From Asparagopsis taxiformis (Eukaryota; Rhodophyta; Florideophyceae; Bonnemaisoniales; Bonnemaisoniaceae), in NCBI GenBank assembly GCA_030407315.1, contig JALQPE010002303.1:1-55456 (forward strand): 55,456 nt of DNA. Direction: 5' to 3'. A program made the position numbers and the translations under genes. Below the pieces are notes generated by a model. That model did no database searches. It was not told the DNA's origin and saw nothing but the letters and a program-made list of their open reading frames with translations. Every line of letters starts with the position of its first letter. The stretch's first letter is position 1. This document shows, in pieces, positions 10,051 through 21,014 of the stretch.

Positions 10051-10368
10051 TCACCACAGCCAGAACAGACGCCACCCCCCTTCCCACCTCTTTCTCCTCA
10101 CTTTCCTAAAACCCCCTCCTCTCGGGGCCTTCAACCGCACCCTCCTACGGTCCCACCTAAACACCTCCTCCGCCCTCACTACCCCAACACCCCGCAGCGT
10201 CTCCCCAATCCCCATAATATGCTTGTCGGCACTCCTCTCCGAATCACACTCCAATCTAAACCCGCACTCCGTACATTTCCACTTCCCCCTGTACCATCCC
10301 ATCCCAAGATTCCATCCACCCCCCACAGAACACATCCTCATACCACAGAAGAATTTTCTTCCTCTCAT
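10051..10368 (-). CDS. Possible protein of the inverted-terminus element with a CxxC motif
   Basis: The minus-strand frame of about 105 residues contains KWKCTECGFRLECDSERSAD, which has a CxxC pair plus a third Cys, followed by DKHIMGIGETL and a very basic C-terminus ending FWLW. Copy 2 (52,09x-52264) keeps the last part with the same stop. Between the copies there is a 3-base indel that preserves the frame and one change that is silent (GCC to GCG). This weakly supports real coding. An in-frame stop lies just upstream of the ATG, so this is either a small protein or the last exon of a spliced one. No transposase motif is visible, and a zinc-binding role is a guess. Confidence 0.35.
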   Translation of the reverse strand: MRGRKFFCGMRMCSVGGGWNLGMGWYRGKWKCTECGFRLECDSERSADKHIMGIGETLRGVGVVRAEEVFRWDRRRVRLKAPRGGGFRKVRRKRWEGGWRLFWLW

Positions 10369-10569
10369 ACCTCATCCTTAAAACCTCCATCTCTTCCATG
10401 TAAATTTCGATGTAAATATTTTCTCCACTATGCAAACTCATACATGTATGAGCGTATGCCTTTCCGCTTCGTCAACCCTGAATATTTGTATTCATGTATT
10501 CATAAAATGGAGCCACCCACATCCCTATCCCGTTCTGCAAGCTTTACAAACCACCAGACGCATACTCCA

Positions 10570-13237
10570 CAACTATACAACAAACACTACTCGCTATTTC
10601 AGACGACGCGGTACACAAGTAGCGTAGTCTCAACCTTCCGTGACGCCTTCCCTGATGCGTACAAGTGCGAAACACGTCTAGACGTATATCACAAGTGAGC
10701 GCGGGAATTTTCGGCACAGGAGATGCTGGGCCACCAAATTGATTTTTCGGAAATTTTAGAATTTCTGGGCTGGCCAGCAATGCAATCGAGCTGGACATCC
10801 ACCGGACGTCCATTTCAGGTTGATCGTGAGAGAGTAGGGCGGGACCATGATGAAACAAGGACCAAGACCTGTCCCTGACGTGTTGAGCCTGAAATCGACC
10901 CTTCGTAAGACGCGATTTTGGCTTACAGTTGGTGCTTACAGAAGCCAGTGATGACCCCGGTCGGGGCGGCAGCCGGTTCCTGGGGCCGTTGTGGCCAAAT
11001 TAGACACCTTGATTTGAATTGAAATTTGGGCTATTCTCAAAAACATGCACATGTGAACATGTTTTTGAGATGGGGGTCTGCCGTACGGCACAATCGACCC
11101 GCCCAAATCGATGATTTTTCACAATTTTTTTCTGCCCGAAATTTTAGAATTTCTGGGCTCGCCAGCAATGCAATTGAGCCGGACATCCACCGGACGTCCA
11201 TTTCAGGTTGGTCGTGTGCTGCCCACATCCATGCATTGCAGCAACTAAGCAGGCGGGCTCACTACTCATACAAAGTGCACGGAATATGAGTAACGTGATG
11301 TGTGAGTGTTGTTTGTCGTGAGGATGTAAGGTGGGACCATGATGAAACAGGGAAAAAGATGTCTCCCTAGCATAACTTGGGCTTGAAGCCTGGAATCGAC
11401 CCTTCGTAAGACGCGATTTTGGCTTACAGTTAGTGCTTACCGAAGCCAGTGACGGCCCCGGTCGGGGCGGCAGCCGGTTCCTGGGGCCGTTGTGGCCAAA
11501 TTAGACACCTTGATTTGAATTGAAATTTGGGCTATTCTCAAAAACATGCACATGTGAACATGTTTTTGAGATGGGGGTCTGCCGTACGGCACAATCGACC
11601 CGCCCAAATCGATGATTTTTCACAATTTTTTTCTGCCCGAAATTTTAGAATTTCTGGGCTCGCCAGCAATGCAATTGAGCCGGACATCCACCAGACGTCC
11701 ATTCTGGGTTGTTCGTATGCTGCTCACATCTACGCATTACAGCAACCACGCAGGCGGGCCCACTGCTCATACGAAGTGCACGTAGCATGTGCAGCATGAT
11801 GGATGAGCAGTGTTTGTCGTGAGAAAGTGGGGTGGGAGCATGTCGAAACAAGGACCAAAACTTCGCCCTGGCGTATTGAGCCTGAGCCTGGAATCGACCC
11901 TTCGTGAGATGTGGCTTTGCTTACAGTTGGTGCTTACAGAAGCCAGTGACGGCCCCGGCCGGGGCAGCAGCCGGTTCCTGGGGCCGTTGTGGCCAAATTA
12001 GACACCTTGATTTGAATTGAAATTTGGGCTATTCTCAAAAACATGCACATGTGAACATGTTTTTGAGATGGGGGTGTGCCGTACGGCACTTTCGACCGCC
12101 CAAATCGATATAATTTTGCAATTTTTTTCTGACTGAAATTTTAGAATTTCTGGGCTCGCCAGCAATGCAATTGAGCTGGACATTCACCGGACGTCCATTT
12201 CAGGTTGGTCGAGTATTGCACATGGATACAGTTTTGCAGCTATTTCTCAGCCCAACATTTTAGAATTTCAGGGCTGACCAGCAATGTAACCGAGCCGGAC
12301 TTCTACTGGACGTCCATTTCAAGTTAGGCTAGTGCTGCACATTTGCTCGCATCGCAGCAACTAAGCAAGTGTTGACAGCACCGAGATGCCATGCAGACAA
12401 GGGGGAATCGGCTGCAAACGGCTTCCCTGGTCGGCGGCTGGATGTCTGGATGTGAATGGCTGCAAGCATGGAAATCTTGCTACCGCACAGCGCATACACA
12501 CTGCAGCAGCACATCACTGACGCATGCGAAAGTTGGGTGCTGCAGTGCGTGGTTGTTTGTGTGTTTGTGTGTTTGTGTGTGTATGACGAACCTTGTGGTA
12601 TCCCTAGGCGTGCACTGGTTCAAAAAGTTTGGACTGCCCCATCGGTCGTACTTTGGCGCATTTACATGCATCGGAGAACGACCAAGGAGGTAGAGCAGCA
12701 ATCACTGTTGGCTGAGCGTCCAAACTGGAGGGCTTGGGGCAATGGTTCTATAGCAGTCATTTATAGGACGCCCACCGTTGATGACTGAGATCCACGGTGG
12801 GTTTAGTATTCATGGTGTTGTCCTGCATTGGCGGACGTCGAAGACGAGTACTTCCAGTGAGCGTCCAAGGTGAACAGCTCAGCAGAGGATTATGATGTGG
12901 ATGTGAAGGCATGGATGAGGCCAGCAGGAACGTTTCTGCAAGATGGGCGTGAGTGGGTAAGTGAGCGGGGAGGGGCCGCTCGGGGCGCTTGGTAGCTTCT
13001 GGGGCCGTTGTGGCCAAATTAGAATCAAGCCTATGTCCGGCAGACGTCCTGAATTGCTTTATTTTTTGGGCTATTCTCAAAAACATGCACATGTGAACAT
13101 GTTTTTGAGATGGGGGTGTGCCGTACGGCACTTTCGACCGCCCAAATCGATGTATTTTTGCATTTTTTTTCTGACTGAAATTTTAGAATTTCTGGGCTCG
13201 CCAGCAATGCAATTGCGCTGGTCATTCACCGGACGTC
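10570..13237 (+). repeat. Long inverted repeat, left arm
   Basis: This arm is the reverse complement of 15858-18035. The inner and middle parts look nearly identical by eye; the outer 150 bases are clearly more diverged. The arm holds three units of about 500 bp, anchored by CATGCACATGTGAACATG at 11044, 11545 and 12042, and a fourth anchor at 13084. The right arm has anchors at about 17540, 17040 and 16000, so it lacks one unit, which explains its shorter length. Each unit carries GCCGTACGGC, ATTTTAGAATTTCTGGGC and CCGGACGTCC motifs. Confidence 0.85.
12552..12592 (+). repeat. TG-rich simple repeat in the left arm
   Basis: A short run of TGTTTGTGTGTTTGTGTGTG type lies here and recurs as its complement in the right arm (about 16503-16545). 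It is a microsatellite with no sign of function. Confidence 0.6.
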
Positions 13238-15857
13238 TATATGCGCTCAAGCGATTGCTGTCTGCTTCAAATACCTGATACATTATTGCCCCACACGACA
13301 TAAAGTCCCCCAACATGCGACGCCCATCAAACATAAACATTTTCATGCTCTTACTACATTCTAGTCGCACACATACATCCATCTTCAAACAAAAAATGTC
13401 ATTTAAACACCACCAGTCCCGCTTCATCGTACGCCAATACCGCCCAGTCGCCCAGCAGACAAGCTAGCCGTGCAGAAAATAAGCACTGCCATCTACGACG
13501 GAAACGACTGGATCTCATCATCGCTCTCAGCATTTCCAACAAGCCCAACATGTTTCCCCTACGTCACCCTGCAAAACGATACCATTGTATACTTCTGCAT
13601 TCTCCGTCAATTGCATTCATTCAATCTGCGCAATGAATTCTTCAATCTCGAAACCGGCCGGGTTTTCTGCCCATCCTGCAATAAGGGCATTGGAGAAAGT
13701 TCTCTAGCAATGGCCACTAAAGCCTTGATGCAACTACACGGTGCTGATTGCTTCTATCGCTTCCTCAAATCTGTCGACATTTACAACATACCATCCATCC
13801 GACACATTTCCAAACTAAACTAGACTGTTCATTGACAAACTCGTGTGTAGCCCCATTTAGACCACTCACCACTGGTATCTGCTGAGTCACCGCGCACTGC
13901 CCTGGTGCTCCCTCCTGAATTCGCTTGGGCTGTCTCAATACATTCCGTACTATGCCTATGAAGCAGTCCCGTTATGGATCAGCGTTCTGCGTGTTCAGCA
14001 CATCATCCCCACGTTACCAGAGCTGCAATTTCTCAGCGGTACGGGTATCATCAATCCTTAGCACAGATGTGATACAGCAGCCGATGCAGGTCAATTTCTA
14101 GACTCGTAATTTTGCACTCAAGAAGGGAGATCGGTATGGAAATTGTCCAGGCATAACAAACCGCCTGTCCTGCTCTCCTGCAGAGCAAGCTCCATCGATC
14201 CAGTCGATCAGGAACCTGACGACATGTAGTCGGCGTTCGTTCCGGACGCGGAAAGGGCAAATTTTTGTGTGGCGTTTGCAGATTCAGTCGCAACGGGAAG
14301 CGATGAAACTTTCCGCATGGCGTTTGACTGCGGTTTATCTGAGACAGACATCGAGCGATCGGTGTTTCTGTCCAGATGAAGCTGGAGATCAATGCCGTAT
14401 TTGAGCTGATAATTGGAGCAAAGATTTGAAACAAATTTTCTGTGCAAATTTACGACACGACACGGCGGAGGGTGGATAACTCAACGTTAGATGTTATTGG
14501 TTGAGCCAACATTACAAGACCGTACCGACGACACGCGCAATCATTGATTTTTCGCTCATTGCTTAGAGAGCAAAACTGTCCAATGGTCGTATCAAGTTAG
14601 ACCAGCACATATTTCCGCAACATCTTGGTGGAACGAAGTCGGTGCTCACGAAAGCCTGAGAGCTGCCTTGAGTCGAGGATTTTGTACGCCGCCTTATCTG
14701 TGGTAGTTTCATACTGCGTTGTTTCACCGTTGGACTTGTGCCACGCACACTTGGATCTCTCTCCATACGTACGTGTAGATAAGATGTGAATTGAGCTACA
14801 ATAGCATACCAAACTGGAAACCAGTATCTACATGCTTTGTGAGAATATAATGCCTCTTCCTCGAGAAAAGGCCTCCTTCGGAATACTAGATTTCATTCAA
14901 CCATATCCATCCATCTCCCATCGCTTCAGCATGAAATCATCACCATTCCATCCATCACAACGTTCGTCTCTATCCAAACACTACTCTCCACACATCTCCC
15001 CGATCTTTCAGTCCGACCGTACCCGGCGGCGGCCGAGAGAAACGTACTGGCCATTGTTAAAAGTATCTACGACGGCAATGAGCGCATATATTAAATCATT
15101 CTCTATGTGCACACAGACCCTGATTGCCTCTCGTTTGTGGCAGAAATGAAACAAACACAAAGACTGCAACTCGTCCATGCGAGAAGCAAAAGCTACAGAT
15201 TTTTAGCAAGTATCGATAGCTACAAAGAACCACTGCAACGTTTATTCTAGACTTGTATACATTTTCATTAGCACTTACATTACCATACACGAATAGTATT
15301 GCATTAAAGATTTTTATGAGAATGACAGGGGTCAGCGGCCGGGTTCCCTCCAGCTCAGCTTGGCTCAGCTCCGGATGCAGATGTGGTGAAGGGAAGAGAG
15401 AAAAGTCAGATATTCTACCATGATCTGATTTGATTTGCAATCTGAGAACTTCTTGACTCCCAAAAGGTGTAAACAGTATCCCTGCATATTGGCATCGACC
15501 AAAAGAACTGCAGCACTAACTCAATTTTCATTGCAGAGATCAGCACAACGTATTCGTCTTGAGTGTCACAAGTTGCAATTAGATGGCGCTGACTCGAAGC
15601 TAGGAGAGTTGGTAGTTGTGCCGAGTCGGCGTCTTCGGTTTGATCGCTCGTGTAAATATCCAAGCAAAATGGCAGGCAAGGAGATACAAAGCCACGCAAC
15701 AATCAAGCTTACCACATTCCCCAGCCAGAATCACCATAGAAATCCTTGCAGTCTGCATCACACAGATCATCTTACGCAGTGCGTGCTGCCCAGGTCGTTA
15801 TTCGGCCCTATCCAGAAACACTTTCAGGCCTAGTGCAACCAGTAGATCTGAAATGGA
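13238..15857. other. Loop region between the inverted arms
   Basis: This unique sequence of about 2.6 kb is bounded on both sides by GGACGTC. Apart from the ORF at 13470-13823 I see no convincing gene; the other frames are short and lack domains. It may be captured host sequence carried by the element. Confidence 0.4.
13470..13823 (+). CDS. Hypothetical protein in the loop
   Basis: This 117-codon frame has a composition unlike the surrounding repeats and a CPSCNKGIG stretch (CxxC) near residue 73, followed by an aliphatic region. There is no start context or homology that I can recognise. It could be a fragment of a captured host gene or a chance frame. Nothing in it resembles a recombinase. 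Confidence 0.3.
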   Translation: MQKISTAIYDGNDWISSSLSAFPTSPTCFPYVTLQNDTIVYFCILRQLHSFNLRNEFFNLETGRVFCPSCNKGIGESSLAMATKALMQLHGADCFYRFLKSVDIYNIPSIRHISKLN

Positions 15858-18035
15858 AATGGACGTCCGGTGAATGACCAGCGCAATTGCATTGCTGGCG
15901 AGCCCAGAAATTCTAAAATTTCAGTCAGAAAAAAAATGCAAAAATACATCGATTTGGGCGGTCGAAAGTGCCGTACGGCACACCCCCATCTCAAAAACAT
16001 GTTCACATGTGCATGTTTTTGAGAATAGCCCAAAAAATAAAGCAATTCAGGACGTCCGCCGGACATAGGCTTGATTCTAATTTGGCCACAACGGCCCCAG
16101 AAGCTACCAAGCGCCCCGAGCGGCCCCTCCCCGCTCACTTACCCACTCACGCCCATCTTGCAGAAACGTTCCTGCTGGCCTCATCCATGCCTTCACATCC
16201 ACATCATAATCCTCTGCTGAGCTGTTCACCTTGGACGCTCACTGGAAGTACTCGTCTTCGACGTCCGCCAATGCAGGACAACACCATGAATACTAAACCC
16301 ACCGTGGATCTCAGTCATCAACGGTGGGCGTCCTATAAATGACTGCTATAGAACCATTGCCCCAAGCCCTCCAGTTTGGACGCTCAGCCAACAGCGATTG
16401 CTGCTCTACCTCCTTGGTCGTTCTCCGATGCATGTAAATGCGCCAAAGTACGACCGATGGGGCAGTCCAAACTTTTTGAACCAGTGCACGCCTAGGGATA
16501 CCACAAGGTTCGTCATACACACACAAACACACAAACACACAAACAACCACGCACTGCAGCACCCAACTTTCGCATGCGTCAGTGATGTGCTGCTGCAGTG
16601 TGTATGCGCTGTGCGGTAGCAAGATTTCCATGCTTGCAGCCATTCACATCCAGACATCCAGCCGCCGACCAGGGAAGCCGTTTGCAGCCGATTCCCCCTT
16701 GTCTGCATGGCATCTCGGTGCTGTCAACACTTGCTTAGTTGCTGCGATGCGAGCAAATGTGCAGCACTAGCCTAACTTGAAATGGACGTCCAGTGGAAGT
16801 CCGGCTCGGTTACATTGCTGGTCAGCCCTGAAATTCTAAAATGTTGGGCTGAGAAATAGCTGCAAAACTGTATCCATGTGCAATACTCGACCAACCTGAA
16901 ATGGACGTCCGGTGAATGTCCAGCTCAATTGCATTGCTGGCGAGCCCAGAAATTCTAAAATTTCAGTCAGAAAAAAATTGCAAAATTATATCGATTTGGG
17001 CGGTCGAAAGTGCCGTACGGCACACCCCCATCTCAAAAACATGTTCACATGTGCATGTTTTTGAGAATAGCCCAAATTTCAATTCAAATCAAGGTGTCTA
17101 ATTTGGCCACAACGGCCCCAGGAACCGGCTGCTGCCCCGGCCGGGGCCGTCACTGGCTTCTGTAAGCACCAACTGTAAGCAAAGCCACATCTCACGAAGG
17201 GTCGATTCCAGGCTTCAAGCCCAAGTTATGCTAGGGAGACATCTTTTTCCCTGTTTCATCATGGTCCCACCTTACATCCTCACGACAAACAACACTCACA
17301 CATCACGTTACTCATATTCCGTGCACTTTGTATGAGTAGTGAGCCCGCCTGCTTAGTTGCTGCAATGCATGGATGTGGGCAGCACACGACCAACCTGAAA
17401 TGGACGTCCTGTGGATGTCCAGCTCGATTGCACTGCTGGCCAGCCCAGAAATTCTAAAATTTCGGGCAGAAAAAAATTGTGAAAAATCATCGATTTGGGC
17501 GGGTCGATTGTGCCGTACGGCAGACCCCCATCTCAAAAACATGTTCACATGTGCATGTTTTTGAGAATAGCCCAAATTTCAATTCAAATCAAGGTGTCTA
17601 ATTTGGCCACAACGGCCCCAGGAACCGGCTGCTGCCCCGACCGGGGTCATCACTGGCTTCTGTAAGCACCAACTGTAAGCCAAAATCGCGTCTTACGAAG
17701 GGTCGATTTCAGGCTCAACACGTCAGGGACAGGTCTTGGTCCTTGTTTCATCATGGTCCCGCCCTACTCTCTCACGATCAACCTGAAATGGACGTCCGGT
17801 GGATGTCCAGCTCGATTGCATTGCTGGCCAGCCCAGAAATTCTAAAATTTCCGAAAAATCAATTTGGTGGCTCAGCATCTCCTGTGCAGAAAACTCTCGC
17901 ACTCATTTCTGATATACGTTTTGACGTGTTTTTTACTTTTAAGCATCAGGAAAGGCGTTACGGAAAATTGGGACTACGCCACTTGTGAGCCGCGTCGTCT
18001 GAGATAGCGAGTAGAGTTTGTTGTATAGTATTTAT
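15858..18035 (-). repeat. Long inverted repeat, right arm
   Basis: This is the reverse complement of the left arm, with one unit of about 500 bp fewer. The inner boundary is at GGACGTCC (about 15862) and the outer boundary is near the shared TTGTTGTATAGT (18020-18032). Transcription through both arms would give a hairpin RNA of about 2 kb stem. Confidence 0.85.
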
Positions 18036-18589
18036 ATTGTACTCCAAATGTGCGTTCGAGACCTCGTTTGTAATGTTCTCGTGGTTTTGTGGGTATCAGT
18101 TTTGTGCTCACTTCTGGCAGCCCAATGGTGGAATGTGCCTGAGCGATCAATCATCACCGCTAGGTCACACATTTTGCTGGCAACGTGCGCTTGGAAGGAT
18201 GAATGACCGCCGTGGGAGATGGATTTTCAATTAATTCATTTGAAATAATAAAATTATATTAATTGCGAACTTCATGGAATAAGTTTGTGCTTTACAGTGG
18301 ATATTACAGGGATCATTTAAGGGAAGCAAATGGATTGTGATATATATGATTATACCATTCCGATGTTCTCGATCCGGATCTCATCATTCGGGAGTTCAGA
18401 GACCATGGCTTGGGCCATTATTAATCTCAATACCGGCGATGATATGGAGTATGCACAGCAGGACTTAAGCTGACGTTGAAAGCTGTCCAGTCGACGCCGC
18501 AGGTTAACCTGTGGAATTCCACTTCTCCGCCGTCACTGGCTGAGGTTCTTTGGTCGTGTTTCCTTTGTTTGGTGTAGAGGATAGAACGA
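18036..18589. other. Unassigned stretch right of the inverted repeat
   Basis: The base composition is AT-richer than the arms. No gene, tandem repeat or known motif stands out. Confidence 0.3.
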
Positions 18590-19985
18590 CGGTGAGTATG
18601 CCAGTTTGGAGAGTATGCAGCGAGGGAAGCGTGTGTTTTGAGTCGTACTGTTGTCGTTGATGCGATATTGATTCATTAGAAGCTTCGTGAGTCATGGTTT
18701 GCATGTTGTGAACCATGGGAGGCAGGTAAGTAAGTGAGTCTCGCGGGTGTGCAATAAGGGATGCATGGGTTTTTAGTCTGACTGTTCTGGTTCATTTTGA
18801 TGTTGTATAGGTGGTGCAGGAATAGTGATGAAGTAAGGTAAGTTTCATTGAGCTGAAAGACGGGTTTCGCGATGAAATGGAATGCTGACTACATTTTTTC
18901 GTTGCACGATTTGTGAATTATTGGTTGTATTGTTTGTATGATGCAACGAGATGAAGAGGTTAAGTGCGTCCTGAGGGTATGAAGCGAGGGAAGTGTTTGT
19001 TTTAAATGTGACTGTCGTCTTTTATGCAATATTTATTTATTGGGAGCTTAGTGAGTCATGGTGCATATTTGCTGAAGGGTGGAAAGGAGGTAGGTGAGCA
19101 TTTGAGGGGTGCAGTGAGTGGAATGTGGGTTTTGAGTCTGACTGCTGTGGTTGATGTTGATTTTGTGTAGGTGATTCTGGAATGGTGATGACGGAAGGTA
19201 AGTTACATTGAGCGCCTAGTTAAGTTGCGCGAAGATATGGAATGCTGACTACATTTTTTTGTACAATTTTTGACTTATGGTTTCTATTGTGTGCAGGATA
19301 CAACGAGGGTAAGTGAGTTCTGAGGGTATGCAGCGAGGGAAGCATGGGTTTTCAGTCCGACTGTTGTTGTTGATTTCGATTTTTTGTAGGTGATGCAGGA
19401 ATGGTGATGACGGAAGGTAAGTTGCATTTAGCGCGCAGTCCGGTGGTGCGAAGATGCGGAATGTTGACTTCATTTGTTGGTTGTGAGATTTTCGACTTTT
19501 GGTATGTATTGTGTGTAGAATGAAACGAGAGTAAGTGAGTTCTGAGGGTATGCATCGAGAGAAGTGTTTGTTTCGAATCTGACTATTGCAGTTAATGCGA
19601 TATTTATTCATTGGAAGCTTATCCAGTCATGGTGCGTATTGTGTCGAGCGAAGGAAAGTGCGGAAGTTTTGAGAGTATGCTGAGAGGGACATGTGGGTTT
19701 TGAGTCCGACTGTTGTGGTTGATTTCGATTTTATGCAGGTGATGCTGGAATGGTGATGACAGAAGGTAAGTTTCATTGAGCGCCAAGACTTGTTTTGCGA
19801 AGATATGGACTGCTGACTTTGATTATTCATTGCAAGGTTTTTGGATCATGGTTTGTATTGTGTGTAGGATGGATGAGAGGTAAGTAAGGGATTTTCTAAG
19901 ATATCTGGCGTGGTAAGCGTTGCTTTTGAATCTGACTGTTGGGGTTGATGTTGTGTATGTGATGCAGGAGTGGTGAAGCAGGAAT
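18590..19985 (+). repeat. Higher-order tandem array with splice-site-like motifs
   Basis: A block of about 27 bp of the type GTGATGCAGGAATGGTGATG recurs at about 18811, 19171, 19390, 19739 and 19960. The gaps alternate near 355 and 220 bp, so the real unit is about 570 bp with two sub-units. Most copies are preceded by a T-rich run ending in TAG or CAG and followed by GGTAAGTT. A second short block (GATACAACGAG-like) is likewise preceded by TGTGTGCAG or TGTGTGTAG and followed by GTAAGTGAG. The array thus looks like repeated micro-exons flanked by GT-AG introns. No long reading frame runs through it. Confidence 0.6.
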
Positions 19986-20321
19986 GGCAGGACTCAGGGA
20001 GAGTGAAGAAGGGATCTAGGAAGATGGGGAATGAAGCTGTGAGGTGTTTCTGGTATGTGTATATTTTCAGGCATACGATAGAAGTAAGAGTGGGTTTCAA
20101 GTCGTGTAAGATTTTGCTGACCATGTTCGTGTTTCATGTCTTGATGATTTAATGGGCTGGGGTGGTGTCGAGGAAAGCGGGGATGGTATTGGGAAGGAGC
20201 AGATTTTTTGTAATCTAGGTCGTGAGGGTTCTTGAAGTATGTGCGGATGGTGGTGCATGGCGTTCGGATGGTAGGGAGAACGCGATAGTGAGGGAGATGG
20301 GTGATCGACGGTATGCTGACA

Positions 20322-20458
20322 GGTATTTTGTATTCTGGCTGGATACGTATTCCATATTCTAGCTGGATACATATTCCGTATCCTGGCTTGATACGTATTT
20401 CCTATTCTAACCGGGTATTTATTTCCTATTCTGACCAGATATGTATTTCCTATTCTAG
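20322..20458 (+). repeat. 27-bp tandem array, about five degenerate copies
   Basis: Units follow the pattern TATTCTGGCTGGATACGTAT with variants, spaced about 27 bp. A + strand frame reads it as nine-residue repeats (YSGWIRIP-like), but no start or conserved context supports translation. Confidence 0.6.
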
Positions 20459-20580
20459 AGAGACGTATTGTATACGAGCAGTTTCGTAAATGAGAGAATA
20501 AAATACGGTCCGATATGGGCCCTTAATTTACCATCCGCTGTAATTTCTTCCCTCCGGGTTTTTGCTGATATATTGTATAC

Positions 20581-20881
20581 TGGATGTCGGGTCCTAGTAT
20601 CCGGCCAAACGTACTAGAAAAACTGGATGTCGGGTCCTAGTACTCCGCCAAACGTACTAGAGAAAGTGGATGTCGGGTCCTAGTATTCCGCCGAACGTAC
20701 TAGAGAAAGTGGATGTCGGGTCCTAGGATCCCGCTGAATGTACTAGAGAAATTGGATGTCGGGTCCTAGTATTCCGCTGAATGTACTAGAGAAATTGGAT
20801 GTCGGGTCCTAGTATTCCGCCGAACGTACTAGAGAAAGTGGATGTCGGGTCCTAGTATTCCGCCGAACGTACTAGAGAAAG
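20581..20881 (+). repeat. 43-bp tandem array, seven copies, right subterminal
   Basis: Each unit begins TGGATGTCGGGTCCTAGTAT and ends CGTACTAGAGAAAG. Seven units fit almost exactly into 301 bp with only point differences. The same unit in the opposite orientation follows the terminus of copy 3 at 55340 to the window end, so the array belongs to the right end of the element. It contains the palindrome GTACTAG/CTAGTAC, which also occurs in the left subterminal block. Confidence 0.9.
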
Positions 20882-20981
20882 TGGACGTCCGCATCCAAAA
20901 AATTTTTATTTTTTTTCGGACGCGGACGTTCATTTGTTCTAGTAAATCTCGGGGCCGACTAGGACCCGTACTAGAGAGACT

Positions 20982-21014
20982 GGACGTCCGCGTCCACTTC
21001 CGAAAACACAGACG
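20982..21014 (-). repeat. Right terminal inverted repeat of copy 1
   Basis: Read on the minus strand this is CGTCTGTGTTTTCGGAAGTG followed by GACGCGGACGTCC. It is the mirror of 9129-9161 and identical in type to the terminus of copy 3 at 55206. Confidence 0.85.

Larger units (their letters stand above)
9129..21014. mobile_element. Large element with inverted termini CGTCTGTG, copy 1, inserted in gag
   Basis: The left end reads CGTCTGTGTTCTCGGAAATG going inward. The right end reads CGTCTGTGTTTTCGGAAGTG on the other strand. Both continue into GGACGCGGACGTCC and then diverge, giving inverted termini of about 33 bp. The element is 11,886 bp, flanked by CG at 9127-9128 and 21015-21016. Removing it with one CG restores gag exactly. 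Inside are subterminal palindromes, a C-rich block, a minus-strand ORF with a CxxC motif, a long inverted repeat with a 2.6 kb loop, an alternating tandem array with splice-site-like motifs, a 27-bp array and a 43-bp array. No DDE, tyrosine or rolling-circle recombinase was recognised, so this copy may be non-autonomous or of a type I cannot identify. Two more partial copies lie at 51143 and 55206. Confidence 0.85.

Noticed and set aside
9710..10381. A 223-codon Pro-rich ORF on the + strand
   Set aside because: The strand is almost free of G, so stops are rare by composition. The frame is broken in copy 2 while the DNA is otherwise nearly identical.
12757..13131. A 124-codon ORF, identical to the one at 15968-16342
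   Set aside because: The identity comes from the inverted repeat at DNA level. The frame covers intergenic-type motifs of the 500-bp units and shows no domain.
20581..20881. Regular 43-bp repeats that could suggest a CRISPR array
   Set aside because: The repeats are head-to-tail without unique spacers, and the genome is eukaryotic.
20939..21013. Last 25 residues of the gag ORF as a genuine C-terminus
   Set aside because: The same residues end the unrelated ORF at 53524. They are encoded by the element terminus, and the real gag C-terminus is at 8823-9126.
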